Below are positions 1-8,794 of a DNA stretch of 64,000 nt, piece by piece. Where the stretch lies: NCBI RefSeq assembly GCF_002005225.1, contig NZ_CP019724.1:1798001-1862000 (forward strand), written 5' to 3'. The DNA is from Streptomyces pactum (lineage in GTDB: Bacteria > Actinomycetota > Actinomycetes > Streptomycetales > Streptomycetaceae). The notes below the pieces were generated by a model. It saw only the letters and a program-made list of their open reading frames with translations. It was not told the DNA's origin and searched no databases. How positions within the stretch are numbered: position 1 is the stretch's first letter; every line of letters begins with the position of its first letter. The position numbers were made by a program, and so were the translations under genes.

Positions 1-21
1 GAACGGCACGGGAAACGGCAG

Positions 22-40
22 GGTTTACCGGCGGTAAACC
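22..40. promoter_or_regulatory. 19-bp palindrome, candidate operator
   Basis: GGTTTACC-GGC-GGTAAACC is a perfect 8-bp inverted repeat with a 3-bp centre. It is strikingly AT-containing for this genome and looks like a dimeric repressor site. The gene it would control is either the small frame starting at 214 or a gene left of the window. No regulator is identified. Confidence 0.45.
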
Positions 41-213
41 GAGGGTTTTCCCTGCCCGACTCCCCTAGGGGCTTCCCTCATTGGGCGGTCCGCACCGCCG
101 GTTCTAGCGTGAGCACGTGCCGCTCGCCCGGGCATACGGGGGTCTGTCCCGAGACCCCCGTGCAACCCCCCACGCCCGTGCGACCCCCCACCGGCAACCC
201 CTTGAGGAGACTC

Positions 214-351
214 ATGTTCGGGCTCACCCGTGCCAGATCGGCCGCCGCCGCCCTGGCCACCGCCGGCGCCGCCGTCACCGCGCGGCTCGCCGCCCCCTCC
301 GCCGTCGCCGCGCCGCAGCCCATCGTAGCCCCGTGCCGGGGGCCCTCCTGA
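214..351 (+). CDS. tiny putative secreted peptide (45 aa)
   Basis: A 45-residue frame starts at ATG 214 behind a good ribosome site (TTGAGGAG, 8 bases upstream). The product starts with a basic stretch (LTRAR), continues with an alanine-rich hydrophobic stretch, and has an AVA-AP signal-peptidase-like site near residue 32. Cleavage would leave a mature peptide of about 13 residues with a single Cys. No family is recognised. It may be a genuine small exported peptide or the remnant of a larger secreted protein. Support is the ribosome site, the signal-like composition and the strong hairpin 30 bases after the stop. Confidence 0.4.
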   Translation: MFGLTRARSAAAALATAGAAVTARLAAPSAVAAPQPIVAPCRGPS

Positions 352-381
352 TCTCCTGAGTACCCCTCAGGTGAGAGACCG

Positions 382-422
382 GGGGGCGTTGCGAGCCTCC
401 ACGAGCGGCCCGCAACGCCCCC
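382..422. terminator. hairpin terminator
   Basis: A perfect 12-bp stem (GGGGGCGTTGCG / CGCAACGCCCCC) with a 17-base loop is followed by TTT. It sits between the small plus-strand frame ending at 351 and the minus-strand gene ending at 431, so it can serve both. Confidence 0.75.
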
Positions 423-430
423 TTTCCACG

Positions 431-1540
431 TCAGCCGCGTACCGTCCCGAAGCGGACGCCGTACGCGGCGTCCGGGTGCATCGTCGCCAGCATCCGCTCC
501 CCCTCGGCCACCACCTCGTCGCGGCTCGTTCCCGTGAGGCGGTCGAAGGGCTCGACGACGAGCGCGTCGTCGGCCGGCTTCCACAGCCCGGCCACGAAGC
601 CGTCGACGAGCAGGACGCGGTAGGCCTGGTTCTTCTTCCAGGTGCGGCCCTTGTACGCGGGCGGGACGACGCGAGCGCGGTCGGCGTGGGAGAGGAGCAG
701 GTTGTCGAACTCGGGCAGGAAGCGCGGCGGGGCCGGCGTGTCCGGGTCGGGGCGGGGCGCGTCCGGGAGGTCGAACAGCTCGGTACCGTCCACGCTCCGG
801 AAGGTGACGAGCCGGGGGCGGAGCCGTTCGAAGGCGTCCCGCAGGCGGGTCAGACCCGCCCAGGTCTGCATGTCCTTCACGGAGGCGGGACCGAAGGCGG
901 CGAGGTAGCGCAGCACGGTGTCGTCCGGTGCCGGCGCGGGCCGCGCGGGACGTCCGAGCCAGTGCTCGGCGGTGGTGAGCCTGACCTGGCCGCTCCTGCC
1001 CCACAGTCCGCGCGGCGTGACCTGCACGAGCGGGAGCCGGCAGCGGGCGGCGACGGACAGGGCCTGCGGGTCGGCGCCGGGCCACTCGGCGAGGAGGGCC
1101 TCGCGCAGCTCCCCCATGGTGCGCGGTTCGGCCTCGACCAGTTCGCGGGCCAGGACGGCGAGGCGGTCCAGGTCCACTCCCACCAGGCCCTTGCGGAAGT
1201 TGCCCAGCTCCCTGTCCCGTGCGGCCTGCACCAGCGGACGCAGGGTCAGGCAGTCGTCGGCGGTGTGGGTGTGGATGGTCGAGCGCAGGGTGACGAGGCG
1301 GGCGGTCCGGCGCTCGGCCATCGGCCCGGACAGGTCGTCGGGCGTGAAGCCTTCGATGCGGGCGGCGAGCGCGTAGTACGGAGGCTTCACGTTCTGCGCC
1401 TGGAGTCCGACGAGATGGGCGACGGCGGCCTCGGCGGACATCGACGCGCGGCGCAGCAGCAACTGCCGGGCCAGGGTGGCGCGGCCCAGGGCCCGGGTCC
1501 CGAGGACGGGGGCCGTCGACGTTCGTGCCTTGGTCGTCAT
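431..1540 (-). CDS. winged-helix DNA-binding protein, AlkZ/YcaQ-like (HTH_42)
   Basis: This is a 369-residue member of the winged-helix HTH_42 family, which includes the DNA glycosylases AlkZ (Streptomyces) and YcaQ/AlkX (E. coli). The conserved N-terminal segment at about residues 43-61 reads LVGLQAQNVKPPY; Q47-A-Q49 matches the Q-x-Q catalytic motif described for AlkZ, the enzyme that excises alkylated bases and unhooks crosslinks. A second family block, TLRSTIHTHTADD, follows at about residue 90. I start at ATG 1540 (MTTKARTS) because upstream residues look non-coding. It is monocistronic, with a shared terminator downstream. DNA repair is inferred from the motif; a transcription-factor role is the alternative. 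Confidence 0.8.
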   Translation of the reverse strand: MTTKARTSTAPVLGTRALGRATLARQLLLRRASMSAEAAVAHLVGLQAQNVKPPYYALAARIEGFTPDDLSGPMAERRTARLVTLRSTIHTHTADDCLTLRPLVQAARDRELGNFRKGLVGVDLDRLAVLARELVEAEPRTMGELREALLAEWPGADPQALSVAARCRLPLVQVTPRGLWGRSGQVRLTTAEHWLGRPARPAPAPDDTVLRYLAAFGPASVKDMQTWAGLTRLRDAFERLRPRLVTFRSVDGTELFDLPDAPRPDPDTPAPPRFLPEFDNLLLSHADRARVVPPAYKGRTWKKNQAYRVLLVDGFVAGLWKPADDALVVEPFDRLTGTSRDEVVAEGERMLATMHPDAAYGVRFGTVRG

Positions 1541-1751
1541 GGTGTGCACGGTAGCGGGGCTTGCGGACAGGTTCCGTCCGCGGTCCGGCCCGGATGCGGG
1601 CGTCCGGGCCCCCGGGGCCGGGCGGGGGGAGGCGGGCGTACAGAGCGTCGTCCCCGCGACCACCGCGCCCCGGCCGTCGCCCGCGCCGTACCCGGCGCGG
1701 TGACCGCCGCCCTCGCGGAGACGGCGCCCGGCGCGCAGGTGACGGTGACCG

Positions 1752-4700
1752 TCACCGAAGCGGTGTGGGCCGGTGGCCGCGCTGTCCGCAGGTGGGCCGG
1801 AAGGCGAGCTGCGGCAGGAGTTCGTGCCAGGTGCCGGGGGTGAGGTCGCCGCCGGTGCGGGCGCAGATGTGTCGGACCGTCCGTTCCGTGTCGAGCGTCC
1901 ACAGCCGGGCGGTCAGGTCGATGCCCGCGGAGGCGAGGGTGTCGCCGTCGGAGCTGAACGCGACCGAGGTGACCGTCTCCAGGTGGCCGGTGAGCGCGTC
2001 GCCGAACGGCTCGGCGCGGGCGGGGTCCGCGACGTTCCACAGGCGTACCTCGTGGTCCTCGCCGCCGCTCGCGAGGGTGCGGCCGTCCGGGGCGAAGGCC
2101 ACGGAGGTGACACCGCCGCGGTGCCCGCTCAGTTCCTCGCCCAGCGGGCGGGCCCGGCCGGGGTCCGTGACGTCCCACAGCCGGACGGTGCGGTCCCGGC
2201 CGCCGGTGGCCAGGGTGTCGCCTGCCGGGGCGAAGGCGACCGAGTTGACCCAGTCCCCGTGGGCGGTGAGCGGTTCGCCCACGGGTCGGGCCCGGTCGCG
2301 GTCGCTCACGTCCCACAGGCGGGCCGTCTTGTCCTGGCTGCCGGTGGCGAGGGTACGGCCGTCCGGCGCGAAGGCCACGGAGGTGATCCAGTCCGTGTGG
2401 CCGACCAGGGGCTCGCCGACGGGGCGCACGCCGTCCGGGTCGCGCGCGTCCCAGAGCCGGACCCTGCCGTCCGCGCCGCCGGTGGCGAGGGTGTGGCCGT
2501 CCGGGGCGAAGGCGACGGTGAGGACACCGCCCGGGTGGGCGTCCCGGAGGGTGCCGGCGGGGGCGGGGCGGCTGGGCTCGCTGACGTCCCACAGCCGTAC
2601 GGTGCCGTCCTCCGCGCCGGCCGCGACGGTGCGGCCGTCCGGGGCGAAGGCCACGGCGAGTACGGGGGCCTCGTGGCCGGTGAGGTCACGCGGCAGCCGG
2701 CGGGGGTGTCCCGGACGGCGGACGTCCCAGAGGCGGACCAGGGCGTCGTCGGTGCTGGCGGCGGCGAGCAGGCGGCCGTTCGGGCCGTAGGCCACGGAGG
2801 TGAGCGGGTTGGTGAAGTCGGTGAGGACGTTCTCCGGCAGGTGCCAGACGCGGACGCCGCGGTCGGCGCCGGTGGTGGCGAGGGTACGGCCGTCGGGGGC
2901 GAACGCCACGTCCCACAGTCCCTCCGTGTGGCCGGTCAGCGGCTCGCCGATCTGCTGCGGGTACTCGGGGTTGGCCACGTTCCACAGGATCACGACGTCG
3001 TCCTGCCCGGCCGTGGCCAGCGTGTGCCCGTCCGGGCCGAACTCCACGCCCCACACCGCGGCGGAGTGCGCGGTGAGCGGATCGCCCAGCGGGCGCGGGG
3101 CGCCCGGGCCGGAAGCCTCCCACAGGCGCACCGTCTCGTCGTAGCCGGCGGTGGCCAGGGTGTCGCCGTCCGGGGAGAACGCCACCGACCAGACGGCCTC
3201 CTCGTGTGCGTGCCGGGGCTCGCCGAGCGGGGCCGGTCCGTCGGTGCCGTCCAGCCTCCACAGACGCACGGTTCCGGTGTGGCCGGCCGTGGCGAGGGTG
3301 CGGCCGTCCGGGGCGAAGGCGACGTCGCGGACGCTGCGGGCGTCGGCGCGGGCCGGTTCGCCCAGTGGTTGGGGCCCGGCCGGGCCGCTCACGTCCCACA
3401 GGCGGACGGTGCCGTCGTCGCCCGCGGTGGCGAGGGTGCCGCCGTCCGGGGCGAAGGCGACCGCGACGACGGATTCCCCCGCGTGGCTCACCAGGGGCCG
3501 GCCCTCGGGCCGCGGCCGCTCGCGGTCGCGTACGTCCCACAGCCGGATGCCGCCGTCGTGCCCGGCCGCCGCCAGCAGGGCGCCGTCGGGTGAGTAGGCC
3601 ACGGCGCCCACCGGTCCGCCGGTCAGGCGCAGCGGCTCGCCGATCTGCGCGCCCTCGCCCGCTCCCGCCGTGTCCCACAGCCGTACGGTGCCGTCGTGGC
3701 CGCCGCTGGCGAGGGTCCGGCCGTCGGGGGCGAACGCCACGGCGCTGCCGATGCCCTCGTGCCCGCCCAGCCGGGTGGACAGCACCCGGCCCGCGTCCGT
3801 GGTGAGCCGGGTCCGCAGTTCCGCGGTGGCGCGCATGCCGAGCGCGGCGACGTCGAGCCGGGCGGTCAGCGCGGTGTTGCTGCCGCGCAGCCGGTCGGCC
3901 TCCGCGGTGATCCGGCCGAAGACGGCGTCGTCCCGCTCGGCCTGGGCGGTGGCCCGCGCCCTGAGGGCGACGACGGCGGTGCCCGAGGCGATCAGCACCA
4001 GCATGACGAGCGCGGCCGACAGGCCCCGCCGCAGCCATACCGCGCGACGCCTCCGGTGGATCGAGGCGGCCAGGAACTCGCGCTCCGCCGAGGTGAGTTC
4101 CGCGCTCCGGTGGTCCTGCGGGAAGGCGTCGTGGGCGGCGGCCAGGCGTGATCCGGCGTAGAGCGCGGCGTTCTCCCGGCCCAGGTTCAGCCAGGTGCGG
4201 GCCGCTTCGGACAGCGCCCGGTGGACGCGCAGCCGGTCGCGTTCGGCGTCGATCCAGCCGCGCAGCCTCGGCCAGGCCGTGATGAGGGCCTCGTGGGCCA
4301 GTTCGACGGTGCCGTCGTCGAAGGTGAGCAGCCGGGCCCGGACCAGCCGGTCCAGCACGGCACGGGTGCCGTCGGGGTCGCCGAGGTCGAGTTCCGCGTG
4401 CTCGGCCGGCCGCCGGGTGTCGGGGGTGCCGTCGCCCGGGGCGACGAGCCGCAGCAGGACGCGGCGGGCCAGGTCGGCCTGGGGCGCGGTGAGTTCGCCG
4501 TACACCTCCTCGGCGGTGCGGACGACGGCGCCGCGCAGTCCGCCCGCCGCCTCGTAGGCGGTCTCGGTCAGGGACCGGCCGGTGCGGTGCCGCCAGGTCT
4601 CCAGCAGCGCGTGCGACATCAGGGGCAGTCCGCCCGGAGCGTCCTCGACCTCGTCGAGCAGCCGTGCCGTCAGGGCGCGTTCGACGACCAGTCCGGCCGC

Positions 4701-5573
4701 GGCGGCGGGCCGTACGACGGCCTCCCTCAGCTCCTCTCGGCACATCGGGCCGACGAGCAGGGTCGCGTCCTGCAAGGCCGCGGTGAGCCCGGGGTGTTCG
4801 GCGCACCGCCCCAGGAAGTCGGCGCGTACGGCGATCACCACCCGCAGTGTGCTGCCGGGGGCGGTGGCGGCGAGCAGCCGGCCGACGAAGGCGTCGCGCT
4901 CGGCCGGGTCGGCGCCGAGGGTGTACAGCTCCTCGAACTGGTCGACGATCAGCCAGGTGTCCGCGTCCGTGTCCGGCACGGGGGCCAGCCGGTCCGCGTG
5001 GGTGCGCAGGGGGTGTGCGCCGGGCGTGAGGATGCGTACGGCCGCGGGGGGCCGGGCGGCGTCCGCGCCGGTTCCCCTCTCGCGCAGGCGCGGGATCAGA
5101 CCGGCCCGCAGCAGGGAGGACTTGCCGCTGCCGGAGGGGCCGAAGACGGCGGTGAAGCGGTGCCGGCGGGTCAGTTCGGTGAGGCGGTCGACCAACTGGT
5201 CGCGCCCGAAGAACAGGGCGGCGTCGTCCGGTTCGTACCGCGTCAGCCCCCGGTACGGCGGCAGCGTGTCCTCGTCGGCGGCGGCGAGGGCGGCGGCCTC
5301 CGCGCTCGTCTCCCGCCAGCGGTGCTCCCACTCCTCCTCGTCGCCGCCGCAGACACCGACGTAGGCGAGGGTCACCGCGAGCGTGGGGAGCTGCCGGCCG
5401 GCCGCCGCCTGCGACAGGGCGGTCACCGAGAACGGGACCTTCTGCGCCATCGTCCGGTACGTAGGCCGCCCCGCCGACTCCCGCAGGGCGCGGAGTTCCG
5501 CGGCGAACCGCTGCACCGGTCCGGCCCCCGGGTCGAGCCGTCGCTCCCGGCGTCCCACTCCGTGTCCGCTCAC
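1752..5573 (-). CDS. nSTAND ATPase with HTH and 14 WD40 repeats
   Basis: This 1273-residue signalling ATPase has, in order: an XRE-like helix-turn-helix (about 20-75, including TMAQKVPFSVTALSQAAAG); an nSTAND NTPase domain with Walker A GPSGSGKS at about 145-152 and a Walker B-like LIVDQFEELY; a winged-helix tail; one membrane-spanning segment near residue 520-540 (LSAALVMLVLIASGTAVVAL); and 14 WD40 repeats from about residue 600 to 1225, enough for two seven-blade propellers. I use GTG 5573 with an upstream GGGGA; ATG 5687 would add 38 unlike-coding residues. STAND proteins act as ligand-triggered switches, with the propellers as sensor. The ligand is unknown; the gene is divergent from a membrane/TPR operon that may be functionally linked. 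Confidence 0.85.
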   Translation of the reverse strand: MSGHGVGRRERRLDPGAGPVQRFAAELRALRESAGRPTYRTMAQKVPFSVTALSQAAAGRQLPTLAVTLAYVGVCGGDEEEWEHRWRETSAEAAALAAADEDTLPPYRGLTRYEPDDAALFFGRDQLVDRLTELTRRHRFTAVFGPSGSGKSSLLRAGLIPRLRERGTGADAARPPAAVRILTPGAHPLRTHADRLAPVPDTDADTWLIVDQFEELYTLGADPAERDAFVGRLLAATAPGSTLRVVIAVRADFLGRCAEHPGLTAALQDATLLVGPMCREELREAVVRPAAAAGLVVERALTARLLDEVEDAPGGLPLMSHALLETWRHRTGRSLTETAYEAAGGLRGAVVRTAEEVYGELTAPQADLARRVLLRLVAPGDGTPDTRRPAEHAELDLGDPDGTRAVLDRLVRARLLTFDDGTVELAHEALITAWPRLRGWIDAERDRLRVHRALSEAARTWLNLGRENAALYAGSRLAAAHDAFPQDHRSAELTSAEREFLAASIHRRRRAVWLRRGLSAALVMLVLIASGTAVVALRARATAQAERDDAVFGRITAEADRLRGSNTALTARLDVAALGMRATAELRTRLTTDAGRVLSTRLGGHEGIGSAVAFAPDGRTLASGGHDGTVRLWDTAGAGEGAQIGEPLRLTGGPVGAVAYSPDGALLAAAGHDGGIRLWDVRDRERPRPEGRPLVSHAGESVVAVAFAPDGGTLATAGDDGTVRLWDVSGPAGPQPLGEPARADARSVRDVAFAPDGRTLATAGHTGTVRLWRLDGTDGPAPLGEPRHAHEEAVWSVAFSPDGDTLATAGYDETVRLWEASGPGAPRPLGDPLTAHSAAVWGVEFGPDGHTLATAGQDDVVILWNVANPEYPQQIGEPLTGHTEGLWDVAFAPDGRTLATTGADRGVRVWHLPENVLTDFTNPLTSVAYGPNGRLLAAASTDDALVRLWDVRRPGHPRRLPRDLTGHEAPVLAVAFAPDGRTVAAGAEDGTVRLWDVSEPSRPAPAGTLRDAHPGGVLTVAFAPDGHTLATGGADGRVRLWDARDPDGVRPVGEPLVGHTDWITSVAFAPDGRTLATGSQDKTARLWDVSDRDRARPVGEPLTAHGDWVNSVAFAPAGDTLATGGRDRTVRLWDVTDPGRARPLGEELSGHRGGVTSVAFAPDGRTLASGGEDHEVRLWNVADPARAEPFGDALTGHLETVTSVAFSSDGDTLASAGIDLTARLWTLDTERTVRHICARTGGDLTPGTWHELLPQLAFRPTCGQRGHRPTPLR

Positions 5574-5715
5574 GTATCCCCGCCCGCCCCGTCGCCGCTC
5601 GTCGCTCTCGGTCTCCGTCCGGGCGCCCACGGTAGGGAGCCGCCGGACGAAGCGGCAAGCGCACAGGTGTTCGTCGGCGGGTGGCACACGGGGAGTTCAC
5701 CGTGCCTTCACCCCG

Positions 5716-5763
5716 GTTCCGCATGGTTCCGCGCCGTTCCGCGCCCGTTCCGCGCCGTTCCGC
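5716..5763. repeat. five GTTCCGC direct repeats at helical spacing
   Basis: GTTCCGC occurs at 5716, 5726, 5736, 5747 and 5757, so the copies are 10, 10, 11 and 10 bases apart and lie on one face of the helix. They occupy the divergent control region between the nSTAND gene and the operon at 5926. This is iteron- or activator-site-like. The remainder of the 352-base gap (5574-5925) shows nothing else apart from the inverted repeat listed next. Confidence 0.6.
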
Positions 5764-5764
5764 A

Positions 5765-5796
5765 TTGTTCAGTGTCCCGCCCGGGCTGCTGAACAA
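5765..5796. promoter_or_regulatory. inverted repeat TTGTTCAG-N16-CTGAACAA
   Basis: Perfect 8-bp arms at 5765-5772 and 5789-5796 lie directly after the fifth GTTCCGC repeat and 130 bases before the next start codon. The relatively AT-rich arms and the position in a divergent promoter region suggest an operator. Confidence 0.5.
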
Positions 5797-5925
5797 CGGT
5801 GTGCCGCGGTGGAATCGGTGGCCGGGGGAGCGCGGGGCGGCGCGGACGCCGTGTCCGGCACGGTCGCGCCACCCCGCACCCGGTTCACCCCGCACCAGGG
5901 AAAGGCCCATGAAGGAAGTGATCCG

Positions 5926-6294
5926 ATGACCACCGACGCGACCCGCCGGCCGCGAAGCGTGACGACGGCGGTGGTGCTGCTGATCCTCGGGACGTTCATC
6001 GCGGGTATGGCGGCGACCGGCCCCCAGGGGCATCCGACGACGGTGCTGCCCGTCGCGCTCTGCTTCTGGTTCGCGGTGCGCGCCGGCCGCGGGCGGCGGA
6101 TCGCCCGCATCACGGTCACCTGTCTGACCGTGGTGGTCCTCGTGCTGTCGGCACCGTACGCGTTCGACGATCCGCTGTACGGCGGCGCCACCCTGCTGCT
6201 CGGCGCGGCCCTCGCGGTTCCCGGCCTGGCCCTGCTGTACCTGCCGGCCGCCGAAAGGTACGTCCGTGCCCGCACCGAGGAGGCCGGAACATGA
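5926..6294 (+). CDS. small membrane protein (122 aa)
   Basis: A 122-residue protein with about four hydrophobic segments (for example VTTAVVLLILGTFIAGMAA, VLPVALCFWFAV, ITVTCLTVVVLVLSAPYAF and LLLGAALAVPGLALLYL). The start ATG 5926 follows GAAGGAAGTG at good spacing. Its stop overlaps the next start (ATGA at 6291-6294), so translation is coupled to the TPR-like membrane gene. No known function; a partner of the following gene in the membrane is the simplest reading. Confidence 0.75.
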   Translation: MTTDATRRPRSVTTAVVLLILGTFIAGMAATGPQGHPTTVLPVALCFWFAVRAGRGRRIARITVTCLTVVVLVLSAPYAFDDPLYGGATLLLGAALAVPGLALLYLPAAERYVRARTEEAGT

Positions 6295-7742
6295 CCCGAC
6301 CGCCGTACGACGAGCCGGAGTACCCCGAGAACGGGTCCCCCGAGCCGGGACCCTGGCCGCCGGCGCCGTCCCGGGAGCCCCGCGGGCCCCGCGAGCCCGA
6401 TCCGCTCGCCGTCGCCGTCGGCAACGCCTCGCTGCTGGGAGCGGGATACCTGATCCTGGGCCGGCGGGGGCTGTTCTGGGCTGCCGCGGTGGTCACCGTG
6501 TCGCTGGTGTGGCTCACGGCCGCGAAGGCGGAGACCTGGTGCGAGCTGCTCCTGCTGCTGTGGTGGGCGGCGGTCGTCGCGCACGGGTGGCGGCTGGCGC
6601 GGCGGCACCCGGCGGCGGGTCCCCGGCGCGGACAGCGGGTGCTCGCCCTCGCCCTCACCCTCCCGGTGCTGGTGAGCGCCGGGTGGCTGCGCTTCGACGC
6701 CCACGGCATCGAGGACTCGGTCGACGAGGCCCGTGCGGACGGGGACTGCGTGGCCGCGGTGGACGCCCAGGACGGGGTGGGGTTCGGGCACCGGCTGGCC
6801 GCCGCCCCGGTGGCCGCGCGGGGCGACAGGGTGGTCGAGGCGTGCGAGCGCCTGGACACGGCGTCGGGCTATCTGAGCGGCGGGCTGACCGGCGACCTGG
6901 ACATGCTGGAGACCGGCTTCGGGCGGCTCGGCACGGTCCTCGAGGAACCCGGCAACGAGCAGACGGTCGCCACGGCCCTGAAACGCTTCCTCGGTCAGTT
7001 GCCCACCGGCGACGGCTGCCAGACCGTACGGATCGCGGACTGGCTGCGGGACCGCGAGGCCGGGCCCGAGGGCCTGACCACCCCCTCCTCCGCCACCGCG
7101 GCCCGGATAGCGCCCGAGGCGCTGATGAAGTGCGCGGACGCCCTCATGACGGACCGCGAGTGGGCGAACGCGCGCGACCGCTACCAGCGGCTGCTCGACG
7201 AGCACCCCGGGGACAAGCGCGCCAGGACGGCCCGCGAGGGGATGAGGAAGGCCGGGCTGGCCATCGAACTGGACCACGTCAGGGAGCTGGTGTCGGCGAC
7301 GGACGGCATGAGCACCGGCTACTGCCGCGAGCCGGCGAAGTACTCGCAGGCCCCCGCCTACCGCAAGGGCACCAACCGCGCCCTGTTCGTGGGCGACGGC
7401 GAGTACACGGACAAGCTGCCGGACGGGTGGCAGGCCTCCGACGCGGCCAAGGCGGCGCTGGTGGTGTGCGTGGACTCGGCGGGCATGGGCGACACCGTCG
7501 AGACCTGCCGGTACCGGGACGACGACCAACGCGTCCGCAGCGTCACGTTCCGCAAGGTCGAGGTCCGGGTGAAGGCCTACGCACTGCGGACCGGGAAGCT
7601 CGTGTCCGACCGCAAGCTGCAGATCAGCGGCTCAAGCTGCCCGTACTTCATCTCGTACTACGGCAGTCCGCCCGCGCAGCGGTCCGTCACGCCCTCGGAC
7701 GCGGACGTGCGCGACGCCTTCGAGCCGGTGGTCAAGCGCTGA
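6291..7742 (+). CDS. membrane protein with TPR-like region
   Basis: A 483-residue protein with a Pro-rich N-terminus (1-40), then three hydrophobic segments (about 45-65, 66-82 and 115-135) and a long exported or soluble portion. Around residues 270-310 a TPR-like helical pair is visible (ALMKCADALMTDREWANARDR then LLDEHPGD). The C-terminal half has several cysteines and the segments GDGEYTDKLPDGWQASDAAK and SSCPYFISYYG. No function is recognised. Its position divergent from the nSTAND/WD40 gene, and its coupling to the gene before it, suggest a shared membrane process. Confidence 0.75.
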   Translation: MTRPPYDEPEYPENGSPEPGPWPPAPSREPRGPREPDPLAVAVGNASLLGAGYLILGRRGLFWAAAVVTVSLVWLTAAKAETWCELLLLLWWAAVVAHGWRLARRHPAAGPRRGQRVLALALTLPVLVSAGWLRFDAHGIEDSVDEARADGDCVAAVDAQDGVGFGHRLAAAPVAARGDRVVEACERLDTASGYLSGGLTGDLDMLETGFGRLGTVLEEPGNEQTVATALKRFLGQLPTGDGCQTVRIADWLRDREAGPEGLTTPSSATAARIAPEALMKCADALMTDREWANARDRYQRLLDEHPGDKRARTAREGMRKAGLAIELDHVRELVSATDGMSTGYCREPAKYSQAPAYRKGTNRALFVGDGEYTDKLPDGWQASDAAKAALVVCVDSAGMGDTVETCRYRDDDQRVRSVTFRKVEVRVKAYALRTGKLVSDRKLQISGSSCPYFISYYGSPPAQRSVTPSDADVRDAFEPVVKR

Positions 7743-7783
7743 CCGCGCCGGCCGGTGATTGCCGGGCCGCCGTCGGGGCACCC

Positions 7784-8794
7784 ATGGGCACTGTGCGCGA
7801 ACGAGGCAAGACCCTGGTGACCGGCTGGTTCAGCTTCCTGCACGGGGAGGCGACCGCCGGGGACGTGCTGGCGCTGCGACGGGTGGAGGAGGTGCTGCGG
7901 GGCGCGGGGCTCGCGTACGACGTCGTGTGGAGTCCCGGGTTCCGGGCGGACGCGCCGCACTTCGCCGACCTGGACCCGGCGGCGTACTCCCGGCTGGTCT
8001 TCGTGTGCGGTCCGGTGCACGGGCCGCAGGTCGAGGAGTTGCACCGGCGGTTCGCGCACTGCGTGCGGATCGCCGTCGGCGTCTCCGTCGTCGACCCCGC
8101 CTCCCCGGCCGCCACCGGCTTCCACGAGGTGCTGGCCCGGGACGCCGCCGGCGCGGTGCCGACCCCGGACCTCGCCGCCCGCGCGCCCGCGTTGCCCGCC
8201 CGGCCGGTCGTGGGGGTGGTCCTCACCCACGGGCAGCACGAGTACGGGGACCAGCGGCGGCACGAGGAGGTCGCCGCGGGGCTGACGCGCTGGCTGGCCG
8301 GCAAGGACTGTGCCCGGCTGGAACTGGACACGCGGCTCGACGCGCACGACTGGCGGCTGTGCGGCACGCCGGCCCAACTGGAGGCGGTGCTGTCCCGGCT
8401 GGACCTGGTCGTCACCGACCGGCTGCACGGGCTGGTCCTGGCGTTGCGGGCCGGGACGCCGGCGCTGGCGGTGGACCCGGTCGCGGGCGGCGCCAAGGTG
8501 ACGGCGCAGGCCCGTGCCTGCGGCTGGCCGGCGCTGGTGCCCGCCGAGCGGACGGTGAAGGGAGCGGAAGGCGTACTGGACCGCTGGTGGGACTGGTGCC
8601 TGACCGGCGGGCGGGACGAGGCGCGGCGGATCGCCGCCGGGTTCCGTACGGCGGACGCGGCCGCGGACGCCGCGGACGGGCTCCTGGCGGCACTGGAGAC
8701 CCGGGAGGCGCCGGGGGCGCGGCCGGCCGGTCAGCGGCCCGGCCGCGCGGGCACCCGGTGGACCGTCGGTCCGTCCCGGGAGGAGACATCGTGA
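7784..8794 (+). CDS. polysaccharide pyruvyltransferase family protein
   Basis: 336 residues of the CsaB/WcaK-type fold. After an N-terminal segment, KTLVTGWFSFLHGEATAGD, come two Rossmann-like halves. The C-terminal half has the family signature DLVVTDRLHGLVLALRAGTP (about residues 205-224). Members transfer pyruvate ketals to cell-wall sugars or act on related glycans; here the substrate is unknown. The start ATG 7784 is 41 bases after the previous stop. It ends in a 4-base overlap with the DUF3040 gene and lies convergent to the glycan operon, which may be a functional link. Confidence 0.8.
   Translation: MGTVRERGKTLVTGWFSFLHGEATAGDVLALRRVEEVLRGAGLAYDVVWSPGFRADAPHFADLDPAAYSRLVFVCGPVHGPQVEELHRRFAHCVRIAVGVSVVDPASPAATGFHEVLARDAAGAVPTPDLAARAPALPARPVVGVVLTHGQHEYGDQRRHEEVAAGLTRWLAGKDCARLELDTRLDAHDWRLCGTPAQLEAVLSRLDLVVTDRLHGLVLALRAGTPALAVDPVAGGAKVTAQARACGWPALVPAERTVKGAEGVLDRWWDWCLTGGRDEARRIAAGFRTADAAADAADGLLAALETREAPGARPAGQRPGRAGTRWTVGPSREETS

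Noticed and set aside
2686..6033. long alternative frame (over 1000 codons) over the nSTAND gene
   Set aside because: Arg/Pro/Gly-dominated composition; it is a high-GC shadow of the WD40 frame, which has recognisable motifs.
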